From Clitopilus passeckerianus (lineage: Eukaryota; Basidiomycota; Agaricomycetes; Agaricales; Entolomataceae): a stretch of DNA of 64,000 nucleotides. The position numbers were made by a program, and so were the translations under genes. Location of the stretch: contig CALYLX010000142.1 in the NCBI GenBank assembly GCA_944990035.1, forward strand, positions 1,488,001 through 1,552,000. The letters run 5' to 3'. Below the pieces are notes generated by a model that ran no database searches, had not been told where the DNA came from, and worked only from the letters and a program-made list of their open reading frames with translations. Positions 43,962-56,346 of this stretch are shown here, one piece after another; position 1 is the stretch's first letter, and each line of letters begins with the position of its first letter.

Positions 43962-46462
43962 ATGAACCTATTTCTGCTGACTAGTTTGCTTGCATCCATT
44001 CAAGTAGCGTTCGCTGCATTCGGCGTAACGACATCTGGATCGAACATGGTTGTAGACTCTGGTGCTGGTTTAGTCACGACCAGTGGGTTTTTTTCCTCCC
44101 AAAGTTCGGACTGCCTGAGATTGATGTATTCTACAGTAAACACTTCTAACGGAGACATTACATCTTTGCTCTATAACGGGAAGCAGCTCCAAGACTCTTC
44201 CAAATTTACGCAATTGAGCTCGGGCCTGGGTTTGTCTACCTCCAAGAGCATCCGGGAGTTATTGACCGAGCACCTTTGATGTTAATTAGGCTCTGCGACG
44301 GTGACCTCCAATGTCGCAAATGATATTGCTACTATTACCATCAAGACCAGCACAATTGTGAGTTTTTTGAACATCGAATGCAGTGTGAATAATGAACGCC
44401 TTTCAGACCCACTACTACATAGTACGCTCGGGGACCAATACCCTCTACATCGGCACCTACGCCTCGGCTGAGCCTTCTGTGGGCGAGCTTCGTTTCATTG
44501 CACGCCTCTCCAAATCCGCGCTTCCTAACGGCTACCCCAATGCGGAAGTCAATGAGGGGACTGCAATAGAGGGTTCCGATGTATACCTCGTTAACGGTCA
44601 AACGCGCTCCAAGTTCTATTCCAGTGTCAGTCCAGCTTGTTCGCCCATTCGCCTTTGATTCTAATTTTCTCTTTTAGGTCCGCTTCATTGAGGACCAAGT
44701 CCACGGTGTAACTGGCTCGGGAGTTGGTGCATACGTGATTGTCCCCAGTGTCAGCTATGAAACTTCTTCTGGCGGGCCATTTTTCCGCGGTCGGTCTAGT
44801 TTCCTCATCAGTTAAAATAACCACGAACTCATATCCAGTACAGACATTGATAACCAGGGAACTGCACAGCAAGAACTATACTGGTATATGAACTCTAATC
44901 ACGAACAAACGGAGAGTTATCGAACTGGCTTTTTTGGACCGTATGTATACTGTTACTCCCTTGACGAGATGCTCAAGAGAATCCAGCTATGCTCTTGCTA
45001 TCACTTCGGGCTCTGCTCCTTCTGCATCCTTGGATACAAGCTTTATGGACAGCCTTGGTCTCCAAGGTTATGTTGCGGCGTCTGGCCGCGGAACTGTATC
45101 AGGAAGCTATTCTGGAACACTATCTGGCGTTTCTGTCACAATTGGCTTCAAGGTAATACAGGAATTGAGCGTCTCTTTTCCGCGAAATAATTTCAATTTC
45201 CATCCATCTAGAATTCTGCTGCGCAGTACTGGGTAGCAGGCTCGGGGTAAGCGGTCTGAAAATTCCGAAGAACACTTCTCATTTCTCCGCTCAACTCATC
45301 AGAGGGAGCTTCACTCGAACCCTGATGAAGCCAGGCACATACACTGTCACCCTCTATCAGGGCGAACTGGAAGCGGGAACGGGTAGCGTTAGTGTCAGCA
45401 CGGGGAAGACATCTTCAATTACCCTGATTTCGAGCCTGAGCAAACCAAGTACAATCTGGTCGATCGGTGAGTAAAGTCTGTTTTGTGCGCCACCTTCGCA
45501 ATATGCCGATCTTCCATTTTTCAGGTGCCGTGGATGGCACACCTGCAGGGTACGGGCTGGAAAATCTTCGCAACGGAAAAACAATTCACGCAAGACCTTC
45601 AACCATAGCTTCCTGAATGCAGACAAGATTGAACGGATGCATCCGTAAGCTGATGGCTTTTGATCACGGTCGGACTGTACAATAACTTGAGCTCATCATT
45701 GGTCTGTCTAGCTCTGACTCCAGGATGAGCAGCTGGGGCCCTGTAACATTCACCGTTGGATCTAGCTCTACGGGCTCTTTTCCTATGGGTCAATTCAAGG
45801 ATGTGAGTTTTCATACCGGCGAAATCATAGGGGTGGCTTCATTGAGGACATCCAGGTGAACAACCCCACAACTCTGAAATGGACCGCCTCCTCATCGCAA
45901 ATTGGTAAATCCCTTCCAAGGCACTCTCTACGCTGCATTCTAACAGCTCCAATCAGGGGCACGGACCCTTCGAATTCGTACTACAGAAGCGTTTGCTGGG
46001 GGTCGACCACAGATCACTGTCAACTCTTGGACATCAAGTGCGCCAGGCGGTGAGTAACCTTTACCCTGGCAACGAAGAGATGAACTAACCATTATCAAGC
46101 TCCAACCCAAGTTGATTCTCGGGGGTAGGTCACAGACAGAGTCAATAACGCCTCAGCGTCTAATACCCTTTTGCCACTCCATCAGAGTCACACGAGGCAC
46201 CTGGCGTGGTCTCAATCAAGTTTGTGCGTACCTTCTTGCCTGCTTCGTGCACCGCTCACATATTGACCCTTTCCAACAGATGACTATGCCATCCCTTCTG
46301 GTAGGTGTACCTTTCAAAGCATTGTCCCAAACTTGAATCTTCATCGTCGCAGGCACACTGGTGGCAGGTTCCAACATAATTACAATCAATGTCATTAGCG
46401 GTTCTTCTGGTGACGACTTCCTGAGCCCCAACATTGTTTACGACTCTGTTGAGCTGTTCTAA
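43962..46462 (+). CDS. secreted rhamnogalacturonan lyase, PL4 family
   Basis: PL4 enzymes cleave the rhamnogalacturonan I backbone of pectin by beta-elimination. The signal peptide is [18 protein letters not shown]. The catalytic domain shows [95 protein letters not shown] and [20 protein letters not shown]. An FnIII-like module follows ([19 protein letters not shown]), then a CBM-like module ([48 protein letters not shown]). It ends VYDSVELF at TAA 46460-46462. All three PL4 modules are present and about ten short introns were traced without a break, so it looks functional. It marks plant-litter or host-wall attack. Confidence 0.88.
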
Positions 46463-46569
46463 ATGCTGGGAAACAGCATGGTAAAGAGAGCCAAGATGCG
46501 CATCAATACAGATTACAAGGTGTATATACGTACAATTAGGAATACAGATGCTGAATACCCAGCGGCAAA

Positions 46570-48849
46570 TCATCGATCCCCAGTGACCATAGGGCTATCC
46601 TCGGAAAGTGGAGTAGGAACAAATTCGAGGCTCGACACGATAACCTCCCAGACTAAAAAGACTGTCAGCGAGCTATCCTATGTCCTGGAAACGGCCACTA
46701 TCTTACCTTCTTCAAAACCAGGGTGCCGACCATGTCTGATTTGTTTCCAGACATCGCGCATTGGTTCCGATGTCCTGATGTCCTTCCAATTCTTCAAGAA
46801 GAAGTCGACCTGAGCCTTGCGGATATCATCGAATGCAGCTGCGAAAGGAGAGAACACCTCATAGGCGATGTTCTCGACTGTCAAGGACTTCAGAATATGC
46901 TAAAGGAGAAACTAGGTCAGCTTCCAAATGAAATATGCTTTAAAACGATTTACGTTCGCTGCTCGCTCCTTCAATTCTTTGAGGTTCATCACTGAAGCAC
47001 GGTCACAACAAGCTGTAGAAAAATAAGGAGACAAGACATACTTTCTGCCAATCTATACGCCGCCTTAGCAGAACATGGTGCCGGGCGATTTGGATTGTTT
47101 CGGACAAATTCCGCGACCCATTCTTTCCTGGTGGCTGCAGCATCTAGGAGTGCGCTCTTCTTTGCACCAACGCCATAAGCTTGCAGTTCCCCTGAAGGTC
47201 CTGGTTGGTCTGATAATGTTTGTGGTGTGCCGGACGGGCTTGAGCCTTGGATGAAGGAGGACGACAATGGCGCGAATACAATTGAATCAGTGTAAATCTA
47301 GTCATGCCGTCAAAACCGAAGAAGTAGGTGAAGCTAATGTAGTAACTTACATAGTACAAGACGGCGAAGTAGGTGCTGTAAGCAAAGTCTTTGACGACGA
47401 CTTTCGTCTTCGAAACTGAAGGGTGCTGCTCTTGCGATCGAGAAATAGAGGGTGGTTGTGGGCTACTGCGAGGACTAGAGGGATGGCTTCGTTTGACACG
47501 GACATTGCGCCCTTCATCGTCTGCTCCGGCAGGATCTTCTTCCATGGCACTGTCTGGCAGTGATGTGTCGGACAAAGCAAACGAGTTCCTGGACGACTCC
47601 AGAGCGAAACCATCCACGGAACCACCCTCACTCCGGTCATCCTCATCATCGGAATCTTCGAATTCGGACATCATTAAAACGTCGGATTCAACGATGCTTG
47701 GCGCTCGAGCAGATTTCGGTGTCATAGATTCTATCAATGAGTCCGTGGCTTCCGTGAAGTCGGAGCTGAACACTAGGTGTTATGATATCGTGAGGCGCAT
47801 ATCACCCCAAACAGCCGTGAAGATACTTACTAGTATCGAAATACTCCGCTCTTTTGAGTACTTGGCGAGCAGCGTAAATCCTAGGAGCTGTTTTGACATC
47901 CCGTCCACGTTTCGTGACGATGAACTCAACGTCCGAGTAGCGTGGATCATTTAGCAAGGATCCGAAAGTCTCAACGAGATCTCTGGGAACTGGTTGCTGT
48001 GGTACAGGAGACAATTGGGCGGGAGGCGAAGGCATTGATGAGATAGTGCAGAATATCACAAAGGCATCGTTGGTTCGAGCGCTTGGGGATCCAAAGTAAA
48101 CCATGTCTCTTCTTGCAAATTGTGCCCTAAGAAGACGGTTTAATGAAGTCCAGAAGCTTTGGAATATCCCTTACCATCCCCAATTAGCTGTCTGGGATGA
48201 TGGTGAAGTCAGCCTGAGTTCAAGATGAGGTAGGTTGGAGCAGAGACCTTCCAGGAGAACGAATGATTGCTAGCATCCTTTTGGCCAACGACCAGGCTAT
48301 TCATGCTGACGTTATTATGTTAGAAAGCACACTTTGTTGAAAAAGGTAGGTCGCCCGCACTTCCTGATCTCGAAATTGAACTTGAATATGCCGGTTCGAA
48401 TCCATCTGGAGAAAAGTGAGAATCCAACATATTAGAGAGTAGGAAATTCAAACGGTGTACCTTCCTGATTCACTGATTGCTACTTCTTTCTCTGCTGCAG
48501 TTGGCTATCCCTCATCCTCCACTTCAACGGAGCCCATTTCTGATATTGAGACGCCCTCACCTCGCAGGATAGATAAAGACTGACATAGCCGCCTTCTGAA
48601 GGGCCTTCTTTGTCCTTGGATGTTCCGGCGTTCGCATAGAAGAGAATCTAATTAGAAGAGTCTCCTTAAAACATGTCGTCCGTCGCAAACATTGAGATTG
48701 CAAACCTGCCAACGGCCACCTCCGAACTTGGGTGATTTGGTCACTTTAGACTTTGCATCGCCTTTCGTAGAGTCAAACAAGTTCTTCAACCCTCTCAAAG
48801 TCCATTCAAACTTGATAGTTGTCGTTTCTTGAGCTTCAGAATCGGACAT
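46570..48849 (-). CDS. MATH-BTB domain protein, probable Cullin-3 substrate adaptor
   Basis: The N-terminal MATH domain has TTTIKFEWTLRGLKNLFDST, SPKFGGGRWQILFYANAG and EGGYVSLYLSCE. The BTB domain starts FGSLLNDPRYSDVEFIVTKR, continues YAARQVLKRAEYFDTMFSSD, is interrupted by a long acidic Ser-rich insert (SEFEDSDDEDDRSEGGS), and resumes KTKVVVKDFAYSTYFAVLYY and FAPLSSSF. A BACK-like helical tail follows (RASVMNLKELKERAANV, VENIAYEVFSPFAAAFDD), then the last exon ends SPMVTGDR at TGA 46570-46572. Such proteins bind Cul3 via BTB and substrates via MATH. The first ATG is at 48847-48849 (MSDSEAQETT); the open frame extends upstream to 48918 but only through a TTG. The stop lies 107 bp from the convergent PL4 stop. 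Confidence 0.85.
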
Positions 48850-48954
48850 GACGGTGAGCGAACAAGACTCAATTTGTAAATGAGTGCAAGCTCCGTTGGT
48901 GTCAACAGGAGAAGCCAAACGCGGAGTCGTGCCGACTAAATTAGACTACACGGA

Positions 48955-48960
48955 CACGTG
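48955..48960. promoter_or_regulatory. CACGTG box between SART3/PRP24 and MATH-BTB
   Basis: GGACACGTGACC sits about 106 bp upstream of the MATH-BTB start and 40 bp past the PRP24 stop. CACGTGAC is a preferred core of Cbf1-like bHLH factors. It falls in a spacer of only 150 bp. Confidence 0.35.
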
Positions 48961-48999
48961 ACCGATACAAAGGTGACGAGTAAGCAGGATTACACGATA

Positions 49000-51900
49000 T
49001 CATTTCCCTCCCAACATCTTCCTGAAGTCATCTTGACCTTTTACGCTGGACGGTACGAAGGAAGTCTGTGTATTGCTAGCAGCAGGCGCTGGTGCAGACT
49101 TCCGAGCGGCTCCAAGACCAGCACGTGGCCGCGATGTTGCATTGCGAGGAACAAAGAGTCCGCCTGCCTTTGGTGGAGGAGCTGCCGATCGTTTAGGTGC
49201 TCCCTCAGGAGCTTCTTCACTGATGGTTAATGTGTTCCCGTCGAAGATGAGAGGTTCCGGGCGCAATAGCAGCTTTCCTGCTTCCTGTAAGAGAAACGTT
49301 GAGCCGCAGGAGCCAGAGGGAGCTGAATTCAACTTACTGCAGCATTCTCGAGTTCGACGAGGGCTTCGTTTTGGTCTGTGAGCACTTCGACTCGTTTGAC
49401 ATTGGCCAGCTTTTCTAGCACTTGCTGCAAAAGACCTTCTTGGGCGGAGGGGGGTAGGTTACGAATTCTAACAGATCTGTTTCTTGTATCTGCCTTCTTG
49501 CCGAAGCCAGTGCCCGTAGGAACATGTCTATTCACGTCATTAGGGCTGCTGCATCAAGATAAAAGAGGGAGACGTACTTCTTGGGGCGAGCTCTGGTATC
49601 TGCCAGTGTAACTGCCATTCGGCGCTTCTTAAGCTCATGGTTATTGGCATCAAGAGCAGCAAGTGCATCTTTCTGAAACCCACAGGTCAGCAAGGGTAAA
49701 GAGTCTAGGTGGTTATGCTCACCTCTTGTTCAAATTCAACAAATGCAAAGCCTTTGGATTGGCCCTTGTCGTCTTCTGCCATCCTAACCTCCCTGACGGT
49801 TCCGTACTGCAAGATGTCGTATCAGCAATGTTGTCAGCCTGAAGTTACGGAATTCCTACCGTCCTGAATAGTTTCTCAAGGTCTGCTCTTGTAGTAAATT
49901 TGCTCAGTCCTGCAACGTATATCTCTCTCTCGTTTGCGTCATGATCAGTCCTTTCTTTCTTGCGTTCTGGATTTGAGATGTAAACATTGAGGGCAAGATC
50001 TGGTTGGAGTTCTTTTCCATGGAGCTCGAGGGCGTTTTGAGCGGCCGCCTAGGATAATATGATAGGTTAGAAGAGTGCCCCAATTCGGTTATCAAATTGC
50101 ATACGCACCGGGGAAGTAAATTGCAAGTAACAGAATCGCCTAGTGCTCTTGAATTTCTTGCTGGGCCACCTAACATCAAAGATGGTTCCGTACTTTGGAC
50201 CCGTTAGTTCTGCCCGACTGATAAAATTAAACAACTTACTGTTCCGAAAAGCTTGCGGATTTCAGCATCGTCTGTCGTCTCGGGGAAGTTGGTAATGTAT
50301 AACGTCGACTTCCACGCGAGGTGAACGGCGATCTCTTGATCGTGGATCCGTTTCTTGTCCTTGGTCAAAGCAGCCGGGACACTTTCCTAGAGGCAAGGTA
50401 TTGCAATCAATCAGGTTTGAGTACCTGTTTAAACCGAAACTTACTCGATCCATAAATTCGACAGTAGCCACGGAGGTATTGGGGAGCTCGGTGATTTTGA
50501 CTTCTCGTACAGTTCCGCACTAGAGAACACTATAAGCAACATCCATGGAGGCAACCACCCTTACTCACATCCTTGAAGAGGACTTTCAGATCGTCCTCGG
50601 TGGCGCCGATAGGCAGCTCTGCCACGAAAACCGTTGCATTCTCTCGGTCCCTAAAGATGAAACATCGGTAAATTTGACAACCAGGGAGGTGAAGGAACAG
50701 ACCTTTTTAGGGGAGTTGCGTTCTCTAAATAATCCAAATCAGTTAATGAGTAAATTGACTACGGGGTGAAAGGAAACCTACCGATTTTGGCTTTCTTGTG
50801 CTGTTCCTCGACTCCGTCTTCCTCAGCGCCTCGTTTCCGCCTTCGCTCTTGGTTTGCTGGTACATCGACCTCCATAGGTATATCCGTGTTCGGTATGGGA
50901 GTCTCTGCAACAGGCACATTGGCTGCCTGAGCCTCCATTGTCACTTGCATTTCTTCATATGACGCCTTCTCCGCCTCCTGTTGGCGAGCAGGAGATCAAC
51001 AGTGTGCTATCATCCTCAGAAAGAAACACACACCTTTGCACGCCTCGCATTGACCTGGTACTGGGCTTTCTGGATCTTATCCAAGGAGGATTCCAAGTCC
51101 TCAAGGGAGCCGTGCAAATGCTCAAAGGCAAACCAAGCCTCCCAAATAGCTTCGGGCCAATCCAGATTCTTCGTATGAACGTCCAAAAACACTCTACGTG
51201 CTTCCTCGTATGCACCATGTTTACTGCAAAGGAACTAGGATCAATAACCGCAACACCTTGGGCTAGGATGGAGCATACATCAAGAAATCGGTGTAATGTG
51301 TCCAAACCAGATAACTTGACTTGTTCGTCTTTGCTGCATTCTGCCATACTTGTACGGCGCTGTCGAGAAGGCCAGCTTTGGCATACTGGAAGCTCAATGA
51401 GATTGGTGCAAAATGTCGCGGGGACGCATAATGCTTACTATTTCAGCCAGATACTTCTCTAGTCGATATCGAGAATCTCCCGTTTTAGAGGCTATAAAGT
51501 TGCGTTATAAGATACGACCACAAAACGGGGCAGAACAACAAAGTACCCACCGTTGTATACCATCTGAATACCATTCTCAATGATGGCGATCAAAGTAGGC
51601 AGAATTTCGTCGTCTAGTGAGAGAGGGTCAGCTCAAATTGATTAGGGGAACTGAAATGTCACGGACTTTCGGGATTAGCTTCAATCAGCCGTCTATCGTA
51701 GCCTGCCCTCGCCAGAATGACTGGCACAATCTGTTCGGGATCTGTGGCAAGTAACTTGGTCGCGAAAGCTTGGTCGAAAACATCTAGTACGAACGATAGG
51801 CACAGTCAAAACCACATAGAAATGAACAAACAGACCAGAGATAGACGGAAGCTCTTCTGCAAAACCTGCATTCCGTTCCTATAATGACGTCAATGACCAA

Positions 51901-53346
51901 GCTACACAAAGATGGGAAACATCATCACCAAGAAGCGAATATATCTGGCCCAAACCTCGCCGGAGCCAGGTACACTTCTAATTGCACGCTGATACACCTT
52001 TAGCTGAATATCAGATTCAGCCTCATTGATCCTCTGGATAAGTCATAACCATCAATATTAGTCCAACGGAGAGAAACCCCTCGACCCACCAAAGCGTCAC
52101 AATAACCAATCCAGAACGCCCTCAAAGCGTCTTCCATCCCATCCTGCCCTTGCCAACGTCGCTTGGCGGCTTCTGCTATTGCTCTCTCATAAACACCGGA
52201 CATGACGAATAAATCAGGGTTCCTCGCGCGCCTTTCAGCAGCGATGTAACGTGCAAATGTATCCAAGGAGTTGCCGTTTTGATTCTATCAAGCCATAAGT
52301 CACACAATCGCGGAATTTCACAGAACATGTGCATACCAGTTGCATTTCAAATTGCTCTCGCCTATCGTAGGCCTTTGTCCCTTGTCCACGAATTTTCGAC
52401 GCTGTGACAAGCAGAGGCTCGTATTCGGCTGGTGGCTTGTAATTGGTGGTGAATGTCGAGTATGTCTGGAACGCATCGTCCGAGTCTATAGTGCACAAGG
52501 AGTATTGAGCATCCAAGCTAGCAGAGCGACGAAGTTGAAGATTTCGGGACAAAGGTTCAACAAGAGCTGGGTTACATACCTGCTTGGGGCTGTCGAAGGC
52601 GATTGAGAAGGAAGACCTGAATGTTGTCAACAAGCGCAGGCCTGATTGTTGAAAATCAGGTTAAGCTGCTCCAGATTGGTTGCTAATACATACTTTTGTT
52701 CTGCTGGAGCGCTCTCGAGCACTTGAAGTTCCCAGTCACGTTGAAGCTCCCATAACAAATGGCCCTGCGGTCAACATCCTGTTAGATATTGTCGCGGGCG
52801 TAAAGTAGAACGCACTCGTGTTAAATGGATCAATCCTTTGTTCACAACTGTTGTGATAGCGCTGCGAGTCCAAGGTGTGGAAAAGACGTCTTCAAACGAC
52901 TCGGGTCGTGACCCTGATTCACCATAGTGTTCGTATCTTTCGATGAGAAACTCGAGGTGTTTCCGCAGGATAGGGATAGCTATGGCGCTTTCATGAGGTC
53001 TTGACGAGGATGAGAACAGAGCGCAATACTTACAGAGATAATCTCCCTCAGCTCGTTCATACAAGTTAAGCAGCTCCTCTACCCCTTCTCGCGTGTCCAG
53101 ATCGACCTGTCCCTCTTTTGCTTGTATTAAGTCCAACCAAACTCCTTCCCCTGCTGCGAGGAACTCTGGGACCATTGACAGCGCGGACAGAAGCTCTTCT
53201 GAAGGCGTAGTAGTATCTTCCTCTCCATTTTGAAGTGCCTGTGCCAGTTGAATGTGCTTTGCATGGAGCTTTATGTCGTATGGCCGTTCGGATAGTTGTG
53301 TCAATATTGCAGCCAGAGCCTCCAATGATGCTTGTTCTTCGGCCAT
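49000..53346 (-). CDS. PRP24: U4/U6 snRNP recycling factor, Prp24/SART3 type with HAT repeats and RRMs
   Basis: This factor anneals U4 and U6 snRNAs between splicing rounds. The N-terminal half is half-a-TPR (HAT) helices, as in human SART3: MAEEQASLEALAAILTQLSE, EGVWLDLIQAKEGQVDLDTR, LRKHLEFLIERYEHYGESG. Yeast Prp24 lacks these. RRMs follow between about 50800 and 49350, seen in VRIRNLPPSAQEGLLQQVLE, VKRVEVLTDQNEALVELEN and similar RNP-1/RNP-2 blocks. The C-terminus KGQDDFRKMLGGK is the Lsm-interaction motif shared by Prp24 and SART3, followed by TGA at 49000-49002. The gene is very intron-rich; the middle (50950-53000) was followed only by short exons, so internal joints are approximate. 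Start ATG 53344-53346. Confidence 0.88.
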
Positions 53347-53889
53347 TTTATAGTCAGTCCTCGACGCTTGGGGAGGACCTTAGCCAGTTGAGGTTGCAAG
53401 TATTTTGGTGGGGCCGCGAAAGCCTGTAGGTTGACCTCTGAGGTCAGAGTCAAGGGACGCGACCGAACTCCCTGCCGAACTTGGAAATTGTGGCAGTGCA
53501 GCCAACCATTTCAAGGTTCATCCCACTGCTCTTGCTTTTAGTCGACATGAGCGAACCATGGATCGGGCAAGAACCGGGTTTAAACCCCAATTCAGCGCCT
53601 TAGGAGAGCATTTGAGCTTTATATGCATTCAAATTGTCACACATCGCTATCAAGTTCTTCTTCAAACGAGGAAAGGCTGACGAGTTTTCTTGTGTCTGTA
53701 TTAATCCGGATTTGCTCCCTCTACAACAACAACATTGTTTCTAATCCTATGTAGATTGCTCATACCGAGGATAATGTGCTCATTGGCCCTGGAAGATGTC
53801 AAGTGACCCGCACCCAGTGCACCACAGAAATTCCTTAGTCACCAATTCCGATCGTTCCCAATGACTGCTCTTCGTCTGTGAGCTCGTTG
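53347..53889. other. intergenic region between PRP24 and the Crinkler-like remnant
   Basis: The PRP24 promoter lies next to 53347. No supported gene is seen. Confidence 0.5.
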
Positions 53890-55077
53890 CGTGCCACCAC
53901 CACCACCATTTCGGCCCACAATGTTTGGTGTTTGACAATTGATCACAAAAATAAGCCCATTGGAGCTCTTCCATGCAGTCCACATCGCGGACTTGAGGAA
54001 GCAGGTCAAGAATGAGAAGTCACCCGACCTAAACCATCTCGCCACGGACGGGCTCATAATCTAGCGGTGCACGGATCCGACAACTATTCTCAACGGCGAA
54101 GGCCCCGAAAAGCTCGAAAATTCCAGCAAGATATTTCCGACAAGAAAGGCGAACAACTCGGCAGGAGGCGGCCCATTCGACAACTCAAAATCCTGCAGGA
54201 AGAGACGTTGCTTGTACGGCTGCCTAGTAAGTCTCCGCAATCCTCCTTCACACCTACTATTCGAGCATTTTGCAATTATAGATGACCCAGTAATAAGCGC
54301 AAGCTTGAAAGAATGAATGAGGGGAGGAATTGCGATGTGGACACCGACACTCCTTCCAAGCGTCTCCAGCCAATCCCGAGTCCGAGGACCTCCACCGAGC
54401 TTCCTGGGATATCCACTTGGTCAGGGATCGATACACCTTGTGCTTTGTGGACTCGACGGCTGCCCCTGAATTACCAGATACGATTTACGATTCGCTTAAC
54501 CGACTTTTTCCTACTGTGTCACCTCTCCGAAACGAAGGCGCTGGGAAGGGCCCGAACAGCTACGGTTGCCCGAGCCGATAATCGTGAATCTATGGACAAA
54601 AGCTGAGCTGTAAAAGGCCTATGTAGTGCCCTAGACGTCGCAGATCCAGAGGCTCATGTGACGGTAACTGCAGCAAGGCGGAGCTCCACCCGGAACGTAC
54701 GCCTGAAGAAATTTACTAAAGGTTCTACACTGCTGGACCAAATGCACGCCTCTACTTGGAATATTCAGCGGACCGAATTCAAAAATTTTACGACGCACGG
54801 GACCGATTGATCAGTTTCGACACACCTGAAAAGTTTGTGGATACCTACCTTTGTGGACGAAAGAGGTGTCAATTTGCGCACCAACGATATCTCTCGCAGT
54901 CTCTGTGTGGTGCATCGTCCAGATTCGGACCTTGCGGATCTCACTGTAGACCTTATTTCCCCAGTCTTGCGACGTCGCCTTTTCTCCCAGTTCTGGTCCT
55001 GGAGCCATCAAGAACATATCAGCATGGGCAAACGCTTTACACGGAACCGGAGGCTGGGGCTGTTGCTCGAATCTTGA
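53890..55077 (+). pseudogene. decayed Crinkler (CRN/RHS-type) effector-like gene
   Basis: Three blocks read as coding on the plus strand but are separated by stops and frame changes. Block 1 (53963-54150) contains LRKQVKNEKSPDLNHLATDG, closely matching the ubiquitin-like header of fungal Crinklers (LRxxIKxxKxxxLxxxxAxxLxLW). It is broken by TAG at 54062-54064, where that family normally has Trp, and by breaks upstream. Block 2 (about 54395-54560) reads LVRDRYTLCFVDSTAAPELP. Block 3 (54670-54850) reads SKAELHPERTPEEIY, a TAA at 54717-54719, then RFYTAGPNARLYLEYSADRI, and after a frame change SLCVVHRPDSDLADLTVDL. The last part resembles the region after the P-loop NTPase in such proteins. I could not see a P-loop or nuclease core, so the gene appears non-functional. 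Family assignment is from pattern memory. Confidence 0.45.
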
Positions 55078-56346
55078 CTGCCGACATTCAAATAACGACA
55101 GATCCGAGGTTTTGAACCGGAACTCTCACCCCCTCTGGAACCTCACGTCTGGCCGATTGCAATTGACCCGTTTATTGTCCATGCCGGGCATTTCTACATG
55201 TTGGAGTGGTTCACATCGTGGTGTGAGCCATGGTCTTGGGCCCACCATTGCCATATTATCCAACCTTCCACCTACGGCGGATCAGCACCTCATATTCGGT
55301 GTGCTCACTTCACCGAGTTGAGCTGCCCCCTACTCGAATAGTGGTTTCTTGCATGATCATATTCCACACGTAGCATATGTTGATTATACAAAGCAGTAGG
55401 CGCGTATTTTGTATCCATCATTGTAATGATTTCAAGCCTTTACCCTAGCCACTAAATTAAACGAGGAAAAGCCGACGAGTGTCTTGCTTTCATTTCAGAC
55501 TAGCCTTTCACTCTTTTGTGCTTCATTCTCGTTTCTGAGAGGATGCATATTGCTGCGACAGAAAAAAAATACGGATGTCGAGCCTAAGTGGACGTCAAGC
55601 CGCCTACACCTGTCGTTTTTTTTGCTATACATCGTGGTACCGACGAGGTGTAGAATGGATGTAGTACCCGTCTCCATTGTGACTCTCTGTATCAGCGCTA
55701 TCTGTACCCACTTGCTTGCTGACGTGCTACAAAATATGCTGACTAGCAGATGCTGCGCCACCGAAATACCCTTAACCACCAAGTCGGCGAATAGATATCG
55801 TCGCTCCCTACGTCCCGACATGTTCGATCCCCCGTGTACATTTGGCTGTGCTGTAGAGGGCAAGTGCGGATACCGGATGTCCTCCGACAACCTTGGGCAT
55901 AGCCACCTGTCACTTACCACATCATTCCTCCTCTCCATTACAAGCTACCGGCATGATCCCTTCGTCACCTGAAGGACCACAAACCCGTATCTTCTTCCTT
56001 TGTGTGCCCCTAGCTGACTCCCTTTGGCCCACGATTGCGGAAGAGACCGCTTGTGCTGCGCTTTATGAAGTCTTAGTGGGGAGTCCTTTATGACAGAAGC
56101 AAAACGAGCTAACCGGCCTGAAATGGACCTGACGGCACAGCAACCTCTGGAATGGTAATAGCGCCATCTCCTGTTGTCTTAATTAGCCGATTCTTTGTCT
56201 CCGATGGCTCTCTCTTGTTGTCCCCTGTCTTCCATTATCTGCTTATGTGCGGAGTTTACCATGGTTCCTTCCCTATAAACCGGCTCTGGGAATACTAGTG
56301 GTCTGTTTCCCTCTCAACTATCTACATTCCTTCAACAGCTGCGTCG
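55078..56346. other. 1.3 kb gene-poor region upstream of F-box gene
   Basis: No supported gene. A frame of 163 codons at 55484-55972 has low-information composition and no recognisable domain. The part near 56250-56346 should be the F-box gene promoter; TATAAAC occurs at 56274. Confidence 0.45.

Noticed and set aside
48391..48401. perfect tRNA B-box-like GGTTCGAATCC
   Set aside because: The flanking bases do not form a T-stem, no A-box or cloverleaf lies upstream, and it falls inside the MATH-BTB gene.
55484..55972. 163-codon plus-strand frame with hydrophobic start
   Set aside because: Composition looks like random translation, and an equally long minus-strand frame overlaps it.
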